Made by a program: the position numbers and the translations under genes. A stretch of 12,347 bases of DNA. It comes from Acidobacteriota bacterium (GTDB taxonomy: Bacteria > Acidobacteriota > Terriglobia > Terriglobales > Acidobacteriaceae). The stretch covers positions 1-12,347 of the forward strand of contig JAJYZK010000047.1 in assembly GCA_021799945.1 (NCBI GenBank). The letters are read 5' to 3'. Shown one piece after another: positions 6,107 to 12,347 of the stretch (position 1 is its first letter; each line of letters starts with the position of its first letter). Below the pieces are notes generated by a model. It saw nothing but the letters and a program-made list of their open reading frames with translations. It was not told the origin of the DNA and made no database searches.

Positions 6107-7099
6107 ATGGCAACTCTGGAAACCCAACAGCTCGACGAAATCATCGTCAATAGCCGCCGCAAGATGCTCGCCCTTGGGGGCGCCGCTCTCGCCGGTCTGG
6201 CCTTCGCCGGCGTGAAAGCGGGCCTGGCTCAGTCCTCAACCTCCTACACGGACGCGGACATCCTGAACTTCGCTCTCAACCTGGAATATCTTGAAGCCCA
6301 GTTCTATACCTTGGCCACCACCGGCAAGACCATCGATGAGTTGGGAATCGGGATCGGTGGAGGCACGTCGTCCTCAGGGGGCGGAGCAGTCACCACGAAG
6401 CCCGGGGGGCCGAGCGCCTGTCTCGTTCCCTGGACCATTGCTTCAGTGCAGGCCTACGCCACGGAGACGGCGAAGGAGGAACGCAACCACGTCTCCTTCC
6501 TGCGCGGCGCTCTTGGCTCCGCGGCCGTCGCCCAGCCGCCGCTCGATTTGTATAACAGCTTCAATACCCTGGCCAGCGTGGCGGGCATCGCCAGCACCTT
6601 CGACCCGTTCGCCAACGACGCCGACTTCCTGGTCGGGGCGTTCATTTTTGAAGACGTGGGCGTCACCGCGTACAGCGGCGCCGCCCCGCTCATCACCACG
6701 CCGGCGAATCTGACCGCCGCGGCGGGCATTCTGGCGGTCGAGGCCTACCACGCCGGCCTGATTCGCTCCACCATCTATGGTCTGGACCCCACCGGCAAGC
6801 TCGGGCTGCAGGGCGACACCCAGAAGATCGCCGCAACGCGGATGATTCTAGACGGCAGCTCCACTGTCGACGATATCGGCGTGGGCTTCCAAACTGTTTC
6901 CGTGGAGCCGACCGGGACCACTCTGGAGGCTTCCACCGTCGTCGATGCACAGACCGGCTCTCCCAACTATTCCAAAGCCTACAGCCGGACCACCACCCAG
7001 GTTCTTAAAATCGTCACCGGAAGCAGCAACCTCCAACCCTCGGGAACAAAGTATAAGGGAGTCTTTTTCCCCAGCGGCTTGAATGGGTTGTTCAGTTAA
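6107..7099 (+). CDS. Tat-exported ferritin-like protein, soluble paralogue
   Basis: The ATG at 6107 is preceded by GAAGGA (6092-6097, 9-nt spacing) and lies 18 bp after the previous gene; 330 residues. The Tat signal has Arg17-Arg18 (NSRRKMLALGG), a hydrophobic stretch and likely cleavage after GLA near residue 41. There is no lipobox or Pro-Thr linker, so the product should be soluble in the periplasm. The Ferritin_2-type domain repeats its partner's motifs: NLEYLEAQF (Glu60, Glu63), EERNH (Glu125, His128), FIFEDVG (Glu182) and EAYH (Glu212, His215). A Gly/Ser-rich insertion lies at residues 81-101. The C-terminus (YSRTTTQVLKIV, GVFFPSGLNG) matches the neighbour's. The two look like an old tandem duplication and may form a mixed complex. 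The metal, substrate and physiological role are not known. Confidence 0.88.
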   Translation: MATLETQQLDEIIVNSRRKMLALGGAALAGLAFAGVKAGLAQSSTSYTDADILNFALNLEYLEAQFYTLATTGKTIDELGIGIGGGTSSSGGGAVTTKPGGPSACLVPWTIASVQAYATETAKEERNHVSFLRGALGSAAVAQPPLDLYNSFNTLASVAGIASTFDPFANDADFLVGAFIFEDVGVTAYSGAAPLITTPANLTAAAGILAVEAYHAGLIRSTIYGLDPTGKLGLQGDTQKIAATRMILDGSSTVDDIGVGFQTVSVEPTGTTLEASTVVDAQTGSPNYSKAYSRTTTQVLKIVTGSSNLQPSGTKYKGVFFPSGLNGLFS

Positions 7100-7137
7100 C
7101 GGAAGGCCCGTTCTGCGCTGCGGAAGGCCGGTGGAGG

Positions 7138-8460
7138 ATGGATAGCGGCGACAGCTCGATCTTCATCTCCATCGCCGCCTATCGCGATCCGCAGCTTACG
7201 CCCACCGTTCTGGACTGCATCGCCAAGGCCGCCAACCCGCGGCGATTGCGGTTTGGCGTCTGTTGGCAGCGCGGGGAGGAGGAGGAACGGCCGCCGTTTT
7301 TCGGTCAGACCGGCTTTCGCTTTGTTGAGGTGGATTGGCGGCAGAGCCGAGGAGCCTGCTGGGCGCGCGCCGAAGCCATGAAGTTGTGGCGGCAGGAGGC
7401 GTGGTTCCTGCAGGTGGACTCCCATTGCAGATTTGCCGCCGGCTGGGATGAAAAGCTGCTGCGGGCGGCGAAAAGCACAGGCAGCCAGAAGCCCATTCTC
7501 GGCTCCTACGCTACGCCCTTTACTCCGGGCGGCGCCGAGGTTCTTCGCCCGGGCCCGTTGCGGGTCGCCCTGCAGGCCTTCGGCCCGGACGGCATCCCTC
7601 AGCTACGACCGGCCGGCTTCCGCCGGAATCCGCCCGCGGGGCAGCCGGTGCGGGCGCGTTTTCTCTCCGCCGGCTTTCTGTTCACCGTGGGCGATTTTGT
7701 GCGCGAGGTTCCCTACGACCCGGATCTGTACTTTATGGGCGAGGAGATCGCGATGACCGTTCGCGCCTTCACCCACGGTTACGATCTCTTCCATCCCGCG
7801 GAGACCATCGTATGGCACGACTACCTGCGCCTGGATGCGCGGAAACACTGGAGCGACCATGGCGATTCCTGCGGCTCCGAGCCTTCCCCGCCGCAGTTTC
7901 CGGAATCCCTGGGTCCGTCGTGGAGCGAGCTGGATTCCATCAGCAGGCGAAAGGTGCAAAGGCTGTTACAAAATGAGCCGCTGGGGGCCTTCGGACTCGG
8001 CAGTCGGCGCTCTCTCGCGGAATACGAAGCCTATGCCGGGCTCTCATTTAGCCAGCGCAAAGCGCAGCGATATACCATACAGGGGGACGAACCGCCGAAC
8101 CCGCCCGCCGCTCCGGACTGGGCCCAGTCCATGTATCCATGGATTGTTAAAGTTGGGATTGAGCCTTCGCAGCTTCCGGCGGCGGCTCGCCGGGAGCCGG
8201 CCGTCTGGTATCTGACGATTCAGGACGCCGAAGGCAGGGAACTCTGCCAGCTAGACCTGCCGGCCGAGCGGTTGCTCCAGCTCCAATGCAAAGGGCAGGA
8301 GGCGCCCATCGTGCTGATCGGGGAGTTCTTCTCCGACTCTATTCCTGCGGCCTGGACCCTTTGGCCGTTAAGCCGCGCCGGCGGATGGCTGGGCCCGGTC
8401 AGCGGCCGGCTGCCGGAGGGAGATTTCGCCATTGTCAAGGAAGCGGATGAGGCGGACTAA
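7138..8460 (+). CDS. GlcNAc-transferase-type glycosyltransferase with C-terminal extension
   Basis: 440 residues. GGAAGG at 7122-7127 lies 10 nt before the ATG. Residues 8-225 fit the Glycosyltransferase (GlcNAc) family (PF11397). They open with IFISIAAYRDPQLTPTVLDC, then RLRFGVCWQ and SRGACWARAEAM. The metal/nucleotide-sugar motif is DSH (94-96) in WFLQVDSHCRFAAGWDE. FLSAGFLFTVGDF and the acidic VPYDPDLYFMGEEIAMTVRA (Glu202-Glu203) follow, then HGYDLFHP. The family transfers a sugar such as GlcNAc from a nucleotide donor; the acceptor here is unknown. There is no signal or membrane segment, so it is cytosolic. The last ~110 residues (from MYPWIVKVGIEPS) are beyond the usual core and look beta-rich; I do not recognise them. 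It lies 38 bp after the ferritin-like pair and could be co-transcribed. Confidence 0.82.
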   Translation: MDSGDSSIFISIAAYRDPQLTPTVLDCIAKAANPRRLRFGVCWQRGEEEERPPFFGQTGFRFVEVDWRQSRGACWARAEAMKLWRQEAWFLQVDSHCRFAAGWDEKLLRAAKSTGSQKPILGSYATPFTPGGAEVLRPGPLRVALQAFGPDGIPQLRPAGFRRNPPAGQPVRARFLSAGFLFTVGDFVREVPYDPDLYFMGEEIAMTVRAFTHGYDLFHPAETIVWHDYLRLDARKHWSDHGDSCGSEPSPPQFPESLGPSWSELDSISRRKVQRLLQNEPLGAFGLGSRRSLAEYEAYAGLSFSQRKAQRYTIQGDEPPNPPAAPDWAQSMYPWIVKVGIEPSQLPAAARREPAVWYLTIQDAEGRELCQLDLPAERLLQLQCKGQEAPIVLIGEFFSDSIPAAWTLWPLSRAGGWLGPVSGRLPEGDFAIVKEADEAD

Positions 8461-8461
8461 A

Positions 8462-8521
8462 GCGGTAGATACACAGCGGGAGAGAACAGGATTTCCTCCG
8501 TGCGCCCCGCCCCGCTACCGC
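8462..8521. terminator. Inverted repeat between convergent genes, possible two-way terminator
   Basis: GCGGTAG (8462-8468) and CTACCGC (8515-8521) are perfect inverted copies. Further complementary stretches lie between them (GGAG with CTCC, GCGGG with CCCGC). The structure begins one base after the stop codon of the glycosyltransferase and ends 30 bp before the stop of the convergent TIM-barrel gene. No T-run follows, so termination is inferred from position. Confidence 0.3.
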
Positions 8522-8551
8522 GCCGTCTTCGAGAAACCTCATTTGCCGCCG

Positions 8552-9406
8552 CTATGCCTGCGCAAGGATTCCTCGGATATACGCGAGATTCCGGCGCATG
8601 TCCGCGTCCAGGTCGTGCGAGGGCGCATCCGTTTCCAGATTCGCATAGCCGGAAAAGCCGATATCCCGAATCGCGCGAAGGATGGGCGCGAATTGGATGC
8701 GGCCGTCTCCCAGGTAATGCGGATTGTCCTTGAAGTGAAACTGGCAAATGCGATTCTTCCCCAGCCAGCGAATCTCCTTCACCGGGTCGAAGCCGGCCGC
8801 CGTGGAGTTGCCTACGTCGTAATACACGAGCACATTCGCCGACCGCGACCGCTCCATAATGCGCACATTGTCCTCGGCGGAGATGGTGTCCTCCAGTCCA
8901 AGAACGACGCCGGCTCGGGCTGCCTCCTGCCCCAGCTCCCGCAGCGCGTCGCCCACATGATCCATCTCCGCCCGGGTCTGCAGCGCCCACCGGCCGAAAA
9001 AGGGGACCAGGAGCACCCTGGCGTGCAGGGCCTTGGTCAGCCGAATCGAATCGACGACCCATTTCGGGGCCAGCGGGTCGCTCTTCAAACCGTTCACGTG
9101 GAGCCGGTCGACGCAGGTTCCGTCGATCGCAATTTTGTACTGCCGGGAAAGACTCAGATAGCGGGCGATCGTCTCGGGATTATCGGCCGGCATCCTTCCG
9201 TCGACGATCTCCCGCCCGAAGGAGACCTGGACCGCGTCAAACCCGAGCCGGGAGGCAAGGGGAACCGAGTCCGGATTGGCCCCCAGTTGCAAGTTCCAGT
9301 CGGTCACGCCAATGCCCAGCCTGGCCCTCTGGGCAAAACCGATTCGAGCGGAAAGACCAAGGGCGGCCGCGGAGCCGAGAAAGCGGCGGCGGGTTATTTC
9401 CGGCAC
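8552..9406 (-). CDS. Tat-signal sugar phosphate isomerase/epimerase-like TIM-barrel protein
   Basis: The GTG start at 9406 is supported by GGGAGG (complement of 9413-9418, 6-nt spacing); the frame is open further upstream but reads as non-protein there. 284 residues. The Tat motif TRRRFLGSAAALGLSARIGF is followed by likely cleavage near residue 26. The rest fits the xylose isomerase-like/AP endonuclease 2 TIM barrel: LGIGVTDWNL, then ASRLGFDAVQVSF. Candidate metal ligands are Glu172 (GLEDT), Asp197 (YYDVGN), His224 (QFHFKD) and Glu258 (NLETD). Relatives isomerise or epimerise sugars, keto-sugars or inositols, or act on glycosides after export. The exact substrate cannot be told. The gene converges on the glycosyltransferase and diverges from ilvD. 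Confidence 0.87.
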   Translation of the reverse strand: MPEITRRRFLGSAAALGLSARIGFAQRARLGIGVTDWNLQLGANPDSVPLASRLGFDAVQVSFGREIVDGRMPADNPETIARYLSLSRQYKIAIDGTCVDRLHVNGLKSDPLAPKWVVDSIRLTKALHARVLLVPFFGRWALQTRAEMDHVGDALRELGQEAARAGVVLGLEDTISAEDNVRIMERSRSANVLVYYDVGNSTAAGFDPVKEIRWLGKNRICQFHFKDNPHYLGDGRIQFAPILRAIRDIGFSGYANLETDAPSHDLDADMRRNLAYIRGILAQA

Positions 9407-9695
9407 TCTGAACCTCCCGACGAGACGTGGATTTGCAAAGAGCCGCGCTCGACCCGCTCCATCATACAATCCCCACGCCCTTGAGGCATGTCCGCGCACT
9501 CCGCCGGCGAAGCCTACCGGGGTGCGCAGCGCGGGGCATGGAAATTGCGATCCTTGGCCGCACCCACCTATCATGTGGATAGACCGCCCTGTGGATAGAC
9601 CGCGCATGCGGATGGAACAATGGCAAGCGGGGCAACCTGGTTCCGTATCGGGATCGAGGCGTTTGCCGTTCCTAGGAAGGGATCGAGCGGAAAAA
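9407..9695. other. Divergent intergenic region between the TIM-barrel gene and ilvD
   Basis: 289 bp with no convincing gene in either direction. It contains the minus-strand ribosome binding site of the TIM-barrel gene (9413-9418) and, nearer ilvD, a 14-bp direct repeat. No T-box core sequence or leader peptide rich in Leu/Ile/Val codons was found upstream of ilvD. No strong -35/-10 pair was seen on either strand. Confidence 0.45.
9574..9603. promoter_or_regulatory. 14-bp direct repeat, possible operator upstream of ilvD
   Basis: TGTGGATAGACCGC occurs twice exactly (9574-9587 and 9590-9603) with a two-base gap. Its 16-bp period falls ~90-120 bp before ilvD. The first copy also pairs with upstream CTATC (9568-9572) to form CTATC-ATGTG-GATAG. 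Exact, closely spaced copies in a divergent intergenic region suggest a binding site, but a chance duplication is possible. Confidence 0.35.
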
Positions 9696-11411
9696 ATGGA
9701 GAAATCGGAGACCCCGGCGGACGCCGCGCACATGACAAAGAAGCTGAATCGATACAGCTCGGAAATTACTCAGCCCAGGTCGCAGGGCGCCTCGCAGGCC
9801 ATGCTGTACGCCGTGGGCCTGCGTGAGCCGGACATGATGAAGCCGCAGGTCGGCATTGCCAGCGTCTGGTTTGAGGGCAACCCTTGCAACATGCACCTGC
9901 TTGGGCTGGCGGAAAAAGCCAAGGAGGGGGTCGCCGCGGCGGGGATGGTCGGGCTGCGATTCAACACCATCGGCGTCAGCGATGGGATTTCCATGGGCAC
10001 CGAGGGCATGAGCTTTTCCCTGCAGTCCCGCGACATCATCGCCGATTCCATCGAGACCGTGATGTCCGCGCAGTGGTATGACGCGAACATTTCCATTCCC
10101 GGCTGCGATAAAAACATGCCGGGATGCGTCATAGCCATGGGGCGGTTGAATCGGCCGAGCCTGATGATTTATGGCGGAACCATCCGCGCCGGGCGCCATA
10201 ACCATCAGAAACTGGACATTATTTCCGCATTCCAGAGCTATGGGCAGTACCTGAGCCACGCCATCGACGACCAGCAGCGCCAGGCCATCGTCCGTCACGC
10301 CTGTCCGGGGGCGGGCGCCTGCGGCGGCATGTATACGGCGAACACCATGGCCTCCGCTATCGAAGCCCTGGGCATGTCTCTGCCCTATAGCGCCTCCACC
10401 CCCGCCGAGGCCCCGGAAAAGCTGGAGGAATGCCTGCGCGCCGGCGCCGCGGTGCGGAATCTTCTGGAGCGGGATCTGAAGCCGCGCGACATCATGACCC
10501 GGCCGGCCTTTGAGAATGCAATCACCGTTGTCTGCGCGCTCGGCGGGTCCACCAACGCCGTCCTTCATCTGATTGCGATGGCCCGGGCGGTGGACGTGCC
10601 GCTCTCCTTAGACGATTTTCAGCGAATCGGCGATCGCACGCCTTTGCTGGCGGACTTCAAGCCGAGCGGCGCCCATGTGATGGAGGATCTGCAGGCGGTC
10701 GGCGGGCTGCCCGGAGTTTTCAAGCTGCTGCTCGCCGCGGGTCTCTTGCACGGCGATTGCCTCACCGTCACCGGCAAAACCCTGGCGGAAAATCTGGAGG
10801 CCCTGCCGGCGCTCGCTCCCGGGCAGGAGATTGTGCGGCCGCTCACGGATCCGCTGAAGAAGAACAGCCACCTGCAGATTTTGCGCGGCAACCTCGCCCC
10901 GGAGGGCGCGGTCGCCAAGATTACAGGCAAGGAGGGATTGCGCTTTTCCGGTCCGGCGAATGTCTTTGACTCGGAGGAGGCGATGCTGCGCGCGCTTGAA
11001 GAGGGCCACATTGCAAAGGGCGAAGTGGTCGTTATTCGCTATGAGGGGCCCAAGGGCGGTCCCGGCATGCCGGAGATGCTGACGCCCACCTCGGCCATCA
11101 TGGGCGCCGGCCTGGGGAAGGACGTTGCCTTGATCACGGATGGCAGATTTTCCGGCGGCTCGCATGGGTTTATCGTCGGCCACGTCACGCCCGAGGCGCA
11201 GGAGGGAGGGTCGATTGCGCTGGTTCGGAATGGCGACCGCATCACCATCGATGCGGCTCGGAATGCGATTTCCGTGGACCTGTCCGCGGAGGATCTCGCC
11301 GCCCGACGCGCGGCTTGGACCATGCCGGCCTACAAGGCAACGCGGGGAACCCTGGCCAAGTACATCCGTGCGGTGAAAAGCGCCAGTCTGGGCTGCGTGA
11401 CCGACGAATAG
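9696..11411 (+). CDS. ilvD: Dihydroxy-acid dehydratase
   Basis: 571 residues from the ATG at 9696; an in-frame ATG at 9732 (MTKKLNRYSSEITQ) matches the usual family start better, and neither has a strong ribosome binding site. The enzyme dehydrates 2,3-dihydroxy-isovalerate and 2,3-dihydroxy-3-methylvalerate to the 2-keto acids that precede valine, leucine and isoleucine, in the cytosol. Family marks are complete. Iron-sulfur cysteines are in NPCNMHL (Cys64), GCDKNMPGC (Cys137) and CPGAGACGGMYTANTM (Cys209). Lys139 in the DKN motif corresponds to the modified, Mg-binding lysine. The C-terminal DGRFSGGSHGFIVGHVTPEA carries the catalytic serine. Length is normal for the family. Other ilv or leu genes are not adjacent, so it appears to be transcribed alone. 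The call is secure; only the start is in doubt. Confidence 0.97.
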   Translation: MEKSETPADAAHMTKKLNRYSSEITQPRSQGASQAMLYAVGLREPDMMKPQVGIASVWFEGNPCNMHLLGLAEKAKEGVAAAGMVGLRFNTIGVSDGISMGTEGMSFSLQSRDIIADSIETVMSAQWYDANISIPGCDKNMPGCVIAMGRLNRPSLMIYGGTIRAGRHNHQKLDIISAFQSYGQYLSHAIDDQQRQAIVRHACPGAGACGGMYTANTMASAIEALGMSLPYSASTPAEAPEKLEECLRAGAAVRNLLERDLKPRDIMTRPAFENAITVVCALGGSTNAVLHLIAMARAVDVPLSLDDFQRIGDRTPLLADFKPSGAHVMEDLQAVGGLPGVFKLLLAAGLLHGDCLTVTGKTLAENLEALPALAPGQEIVRPLTDPLKKNSHLQILRGNLAPEGAVAKITGKEGLRFSGPANVFDSEEAMLRALEEGHIAKGEVVVIRYEGPKGGPGMPEMLTPTSAIMGAGLGKDVALITDGRFSGGSHGFIVGHVTPEAQEGGSIALVRNGDRITIDAARNAISVDLSAEDLAARRAAWTMPAYKATRGTLAKYIRAVKSASLGCVTDE

Positions 11412-11431
11412 CGGCCGGCGGCGAAGGCCGG
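11412..11431 (+). terminator. Weak hairpin after ilvD
   Basis: CCGGC (11415-11419), a 7-base loop and GCCGG (11427-11431) form a GC stem immediately after the ilvD stop, followed by only three T. It is a weak candidate for intrinsic termination. Confidence 0.25.
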
Positions 11432-11555
11432 TTTGGGCCGTGGCCGGAGACGAGGTTTTCATTGCCGTCCGATCCCCGGTCCATGAGCCCCCAGGCTTTG
11501 CAACTTCTTCGACGCCGCTTCATCCAAATCTCAGTTCTGCATATCGGAGATGTGA

Positions 11556-12266
11556 ATGCCCTCTCTATTCGATCCGGTCCGCGTCGGCGATCTCGATCTG
11601 CCCAACCGCATTTTCATGTCGCCATTGACCCGCCTGCGCGGAACGGAGGATCATCTGCCGACCCCGACCATGGCGGAGTATTACCGGCAGCGCGCCGGAG
11701 CCGGCCTGATTATCAGCGAAGGCGTTCCCGTGGACCCCATGGGCGTCGGGTACCGGCGGGTTCCAGGAATCTGGAATCGGGAGCAGGTGGAGGGCTGGAA
11801 GCAGATCGTCCAGGCCGTGCACCGCGCCGGCGGCCGCATCTTCATGCAGATCTGGCACGTGGGGCGCATCTCGCACTCCTCATTCCTGCAGGGGCGGCTG
11901 CCGGTGGCGCCCAGCGCGGTAAAGCCGGCCGGCCATGTGAGTCTGCTCCGTCCCCAGGTGGAGTTTGAAACGCCGCGCGCGCTCACCCTCGAAGAGACGA
12001 GGGCTGTCGTGCAGCAGTTCCGCCGCGCGGCGGAGCATGCGCAGGCCGCGGGCTTCGACGGCGTGGAGCTGCATGGCGCCAACGGCTATCTGCTCGATCA
12101 GTTTTTGCAGGACGGAACCAACCACCGCGACGATGAATACGGCGGATCGGTGGAGAACCGGGCTCGGCTTATGCTGGAGTGCGCGGATGCCGCCGCCTCC
12201 GTCTTCGGGCCGGGACGGGTGGGCATGCAATCCATGTATCACCATCCGCACCACGAAAAGAAGTGA
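11556..12266 (+). CDS. Old Yellow Enzyme family NADH:flavin oxidoreductase, C-terminally truncated
   Basis: GGAGA (11546-11550) lies 5 nt before the ATG. Residues 1 to ~225 are a normal Old Yellow Enzyme TIM barrel. SPLTRLRG (22-29) is the FMN-binding start and QIWHVGRISH (98-107) follows. The active-site block HGANGYLLDQFLQDGTN has His173, Asn176 and Tyr178, then DEYGGSVENRARLMLE. Family members are ~350-370 residues and reduce activated alkenes with NAD(P)H through bound FMN. After RVGMQ (Gln225, base ~12230) the family would continue into the final strands and the FMN-phosphate loop. Here the frame instead ends in a His-rich tail (SMYHHPHHEKK) that belongs to something else. The last ~130 residues are missing, so FMN binding should fail. 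No other frame downstream carries the missing part, so this is a join and not a frameshift. Confidence 0.85.
   Translation: MPSLFDPVRVGDLDLPNRIFMSPLTRLRGTEDHLPTPTMAEYYRQRAGAGLIISEGVPVDPMGVGYRRVPGIWNREQVEGWKQIVQAVHRAGGRIFMQIWHVGRISHSSFLQGRLPVAPSAVKPAGHVSLLRPQVEFETPRALTLEETRAVVQQFRRAAEHAQAAGFDGVELHGANGYLLDQFLQDGTNHRDDEYGGSVENRARLMLECADAAASVFGPGRVGMQSMYHHPHHEKK
12231..12266 (+). CDS. C-terminal tail of an unidentified gene (after the right-hand junction)
   Basis: Past the junction the frame reads SMYHHPHHEKK and stops at 12264-12266. The stop lies 8 nt before the ATG of the next gene, and the sequence around it (AAGTGAG, 12261-12267) could act as that gene's ribosome binding site. This tight spacing looks like a genuine operon boundary, so these residues are probably the real C-terminus of an upstream gene whose body is absent. 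I cannot identify it from ~11 residues. Confidence 0.35.
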   Translation, partial: SMYHHPHHEKK

Positions 12267-12274
12267 GTTCATCC

Positions 12275-12347
12275 ATGGACAATAATCCCCAATCGCAGCC
12301 CGCTTCGGTTCCGGCCGTCAAATGCCGCTGGTGCGGCTACACCGCCG
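12275..12347 (+). CDS. Start of a protein with a CxxC (zinc-ribbon-like) motif, partial
   Basis: The ATG at 12275 follows AAGTGAG with an 8-nt spacing. The 24 visible residues are polar (MDNNPQSQPASVPAVK) and then contain CRWCGYTA, one half of a possible four-cysteine zinc ribbon or rubredoxin-like knuckle. The rest is beyond the window. It belongs to the DNA right of the junction and not to the Old Yellow Enzyme neighbourhood. The function cannot be named. Confidence 0.5.
   Translation, partial: MDNNPQSQPASVPAVKCRWCGYTA

Noticed and set aside
8432..9484. A 350-codon open frame on the plus strand
   Set aside because: It lies antisense to the TIM-barrel gene, which has clear family motifs, a Tat signal and a ribosome binding site. 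The plus-strand translation shows no domain and is a high-GC shadow.
9407..9695. T-box riboswitch or leucine/isoleucine/valine leader peptide upstream of ilvD
   Set aside because: A GGTTCCG stretch near 9640 first suggested a T-box, but the conserved core is not present. I saw no short frame rich in branched-chain codons followed by a terminator.
10608..11462. Long minus-strand open frames opposite ilvD (also 9672-10568)
   Set aside because: They are shadows of the ilvD reading frame; ilvD motifs are continuous on the plus strand.
12215..12285. A frameshift as the cause of the short Old Yellow Enzyme
   Set aside because: None of the three forward frames after 12230 shows the missing C-terminal family sequence.
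299..12347. Simple insertion of the central block into an mntP-like gene
   Set aside because: The right flank does not contain the remaining N-terminal part of that gene on either strand, and no target-site duplication is apparent.

Overview
The window is GC-rich, gene-dense bacterial DNA. Two things make a Gram-negative soil bacterium of the Acidobacteriota type the best guess: a TolC-family outer-membrane channel, and several twin-arginine (Tat) exported proteins including a tandem pair of Ferritin_2-type proteins. The phylum is an inference from gene content; nothing here proves it.

Layout. Bases 1-273 encode the C-terminal end of a TlpA/thioredoxin-fold protein (+). Tail to tail with it, at about 299-366 on the minus strand, lies what looks like the last ~22 residues of an MntP-like membrane protein. 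At about 360-372 that sequence gives way abruptly to domain II of an elongation factor G-like protein, which runs to 1579 without its GTPase domain. Converging on it is an atypical sensor histidine kinase (minus, stop at 1610) with a degenerate receiver-like N-terminal half. Facing away from the kinase is a TolC-family channel gene (3297-4817).

Next comes a probable operon of two paralogous Tat-exported ferritin-like proteins (5069-6088 and 6107-7099), followed closely by a GlcNAc-transferase-type glycosyltransferase (7138-8460). A Tat-signal sugar-isomerase/epimerase-like TIM-barrel gene (minus, 8552-9406) converges on the glycosyltransferase and diverges from ilvD (9696-11411), the dihydroxy-acid dehydratase of branched-chain amino acid synthesis. 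The intergenic region upstream of ilvD carries a 14-bp direct repeat. An Old Yellow Enzyme gene (from 11556) reads normally for ~225 residues, then runs into unrelated sequence at about 12230. The last ~115 bases hold the tail of an unknown gene and the start of a gene with a CxxC zinc-ribbon-like motif.

The genes do not form one obvious pathway: translation factor, signalling kinase, efflux channel, periplasmic ferritin-like pair, glycosyltransferase, isomerase and amino acid synthesis. The most striking feature is structural. Both ends of the central ~11.86 kb block fall inside genes (an EF-G-like gene lacking its front, an Old Yellow Enzyme gene lacking its back). Each abuts fragments of unrelated genes with no mobile-element signature. 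A chimeric join (assembly or cloning artefact) is the simplest explanation; a real rearrangement is the alternative. No tRNA, rRNA, CRISPR array, transposase or recognisable riboswitch was found.
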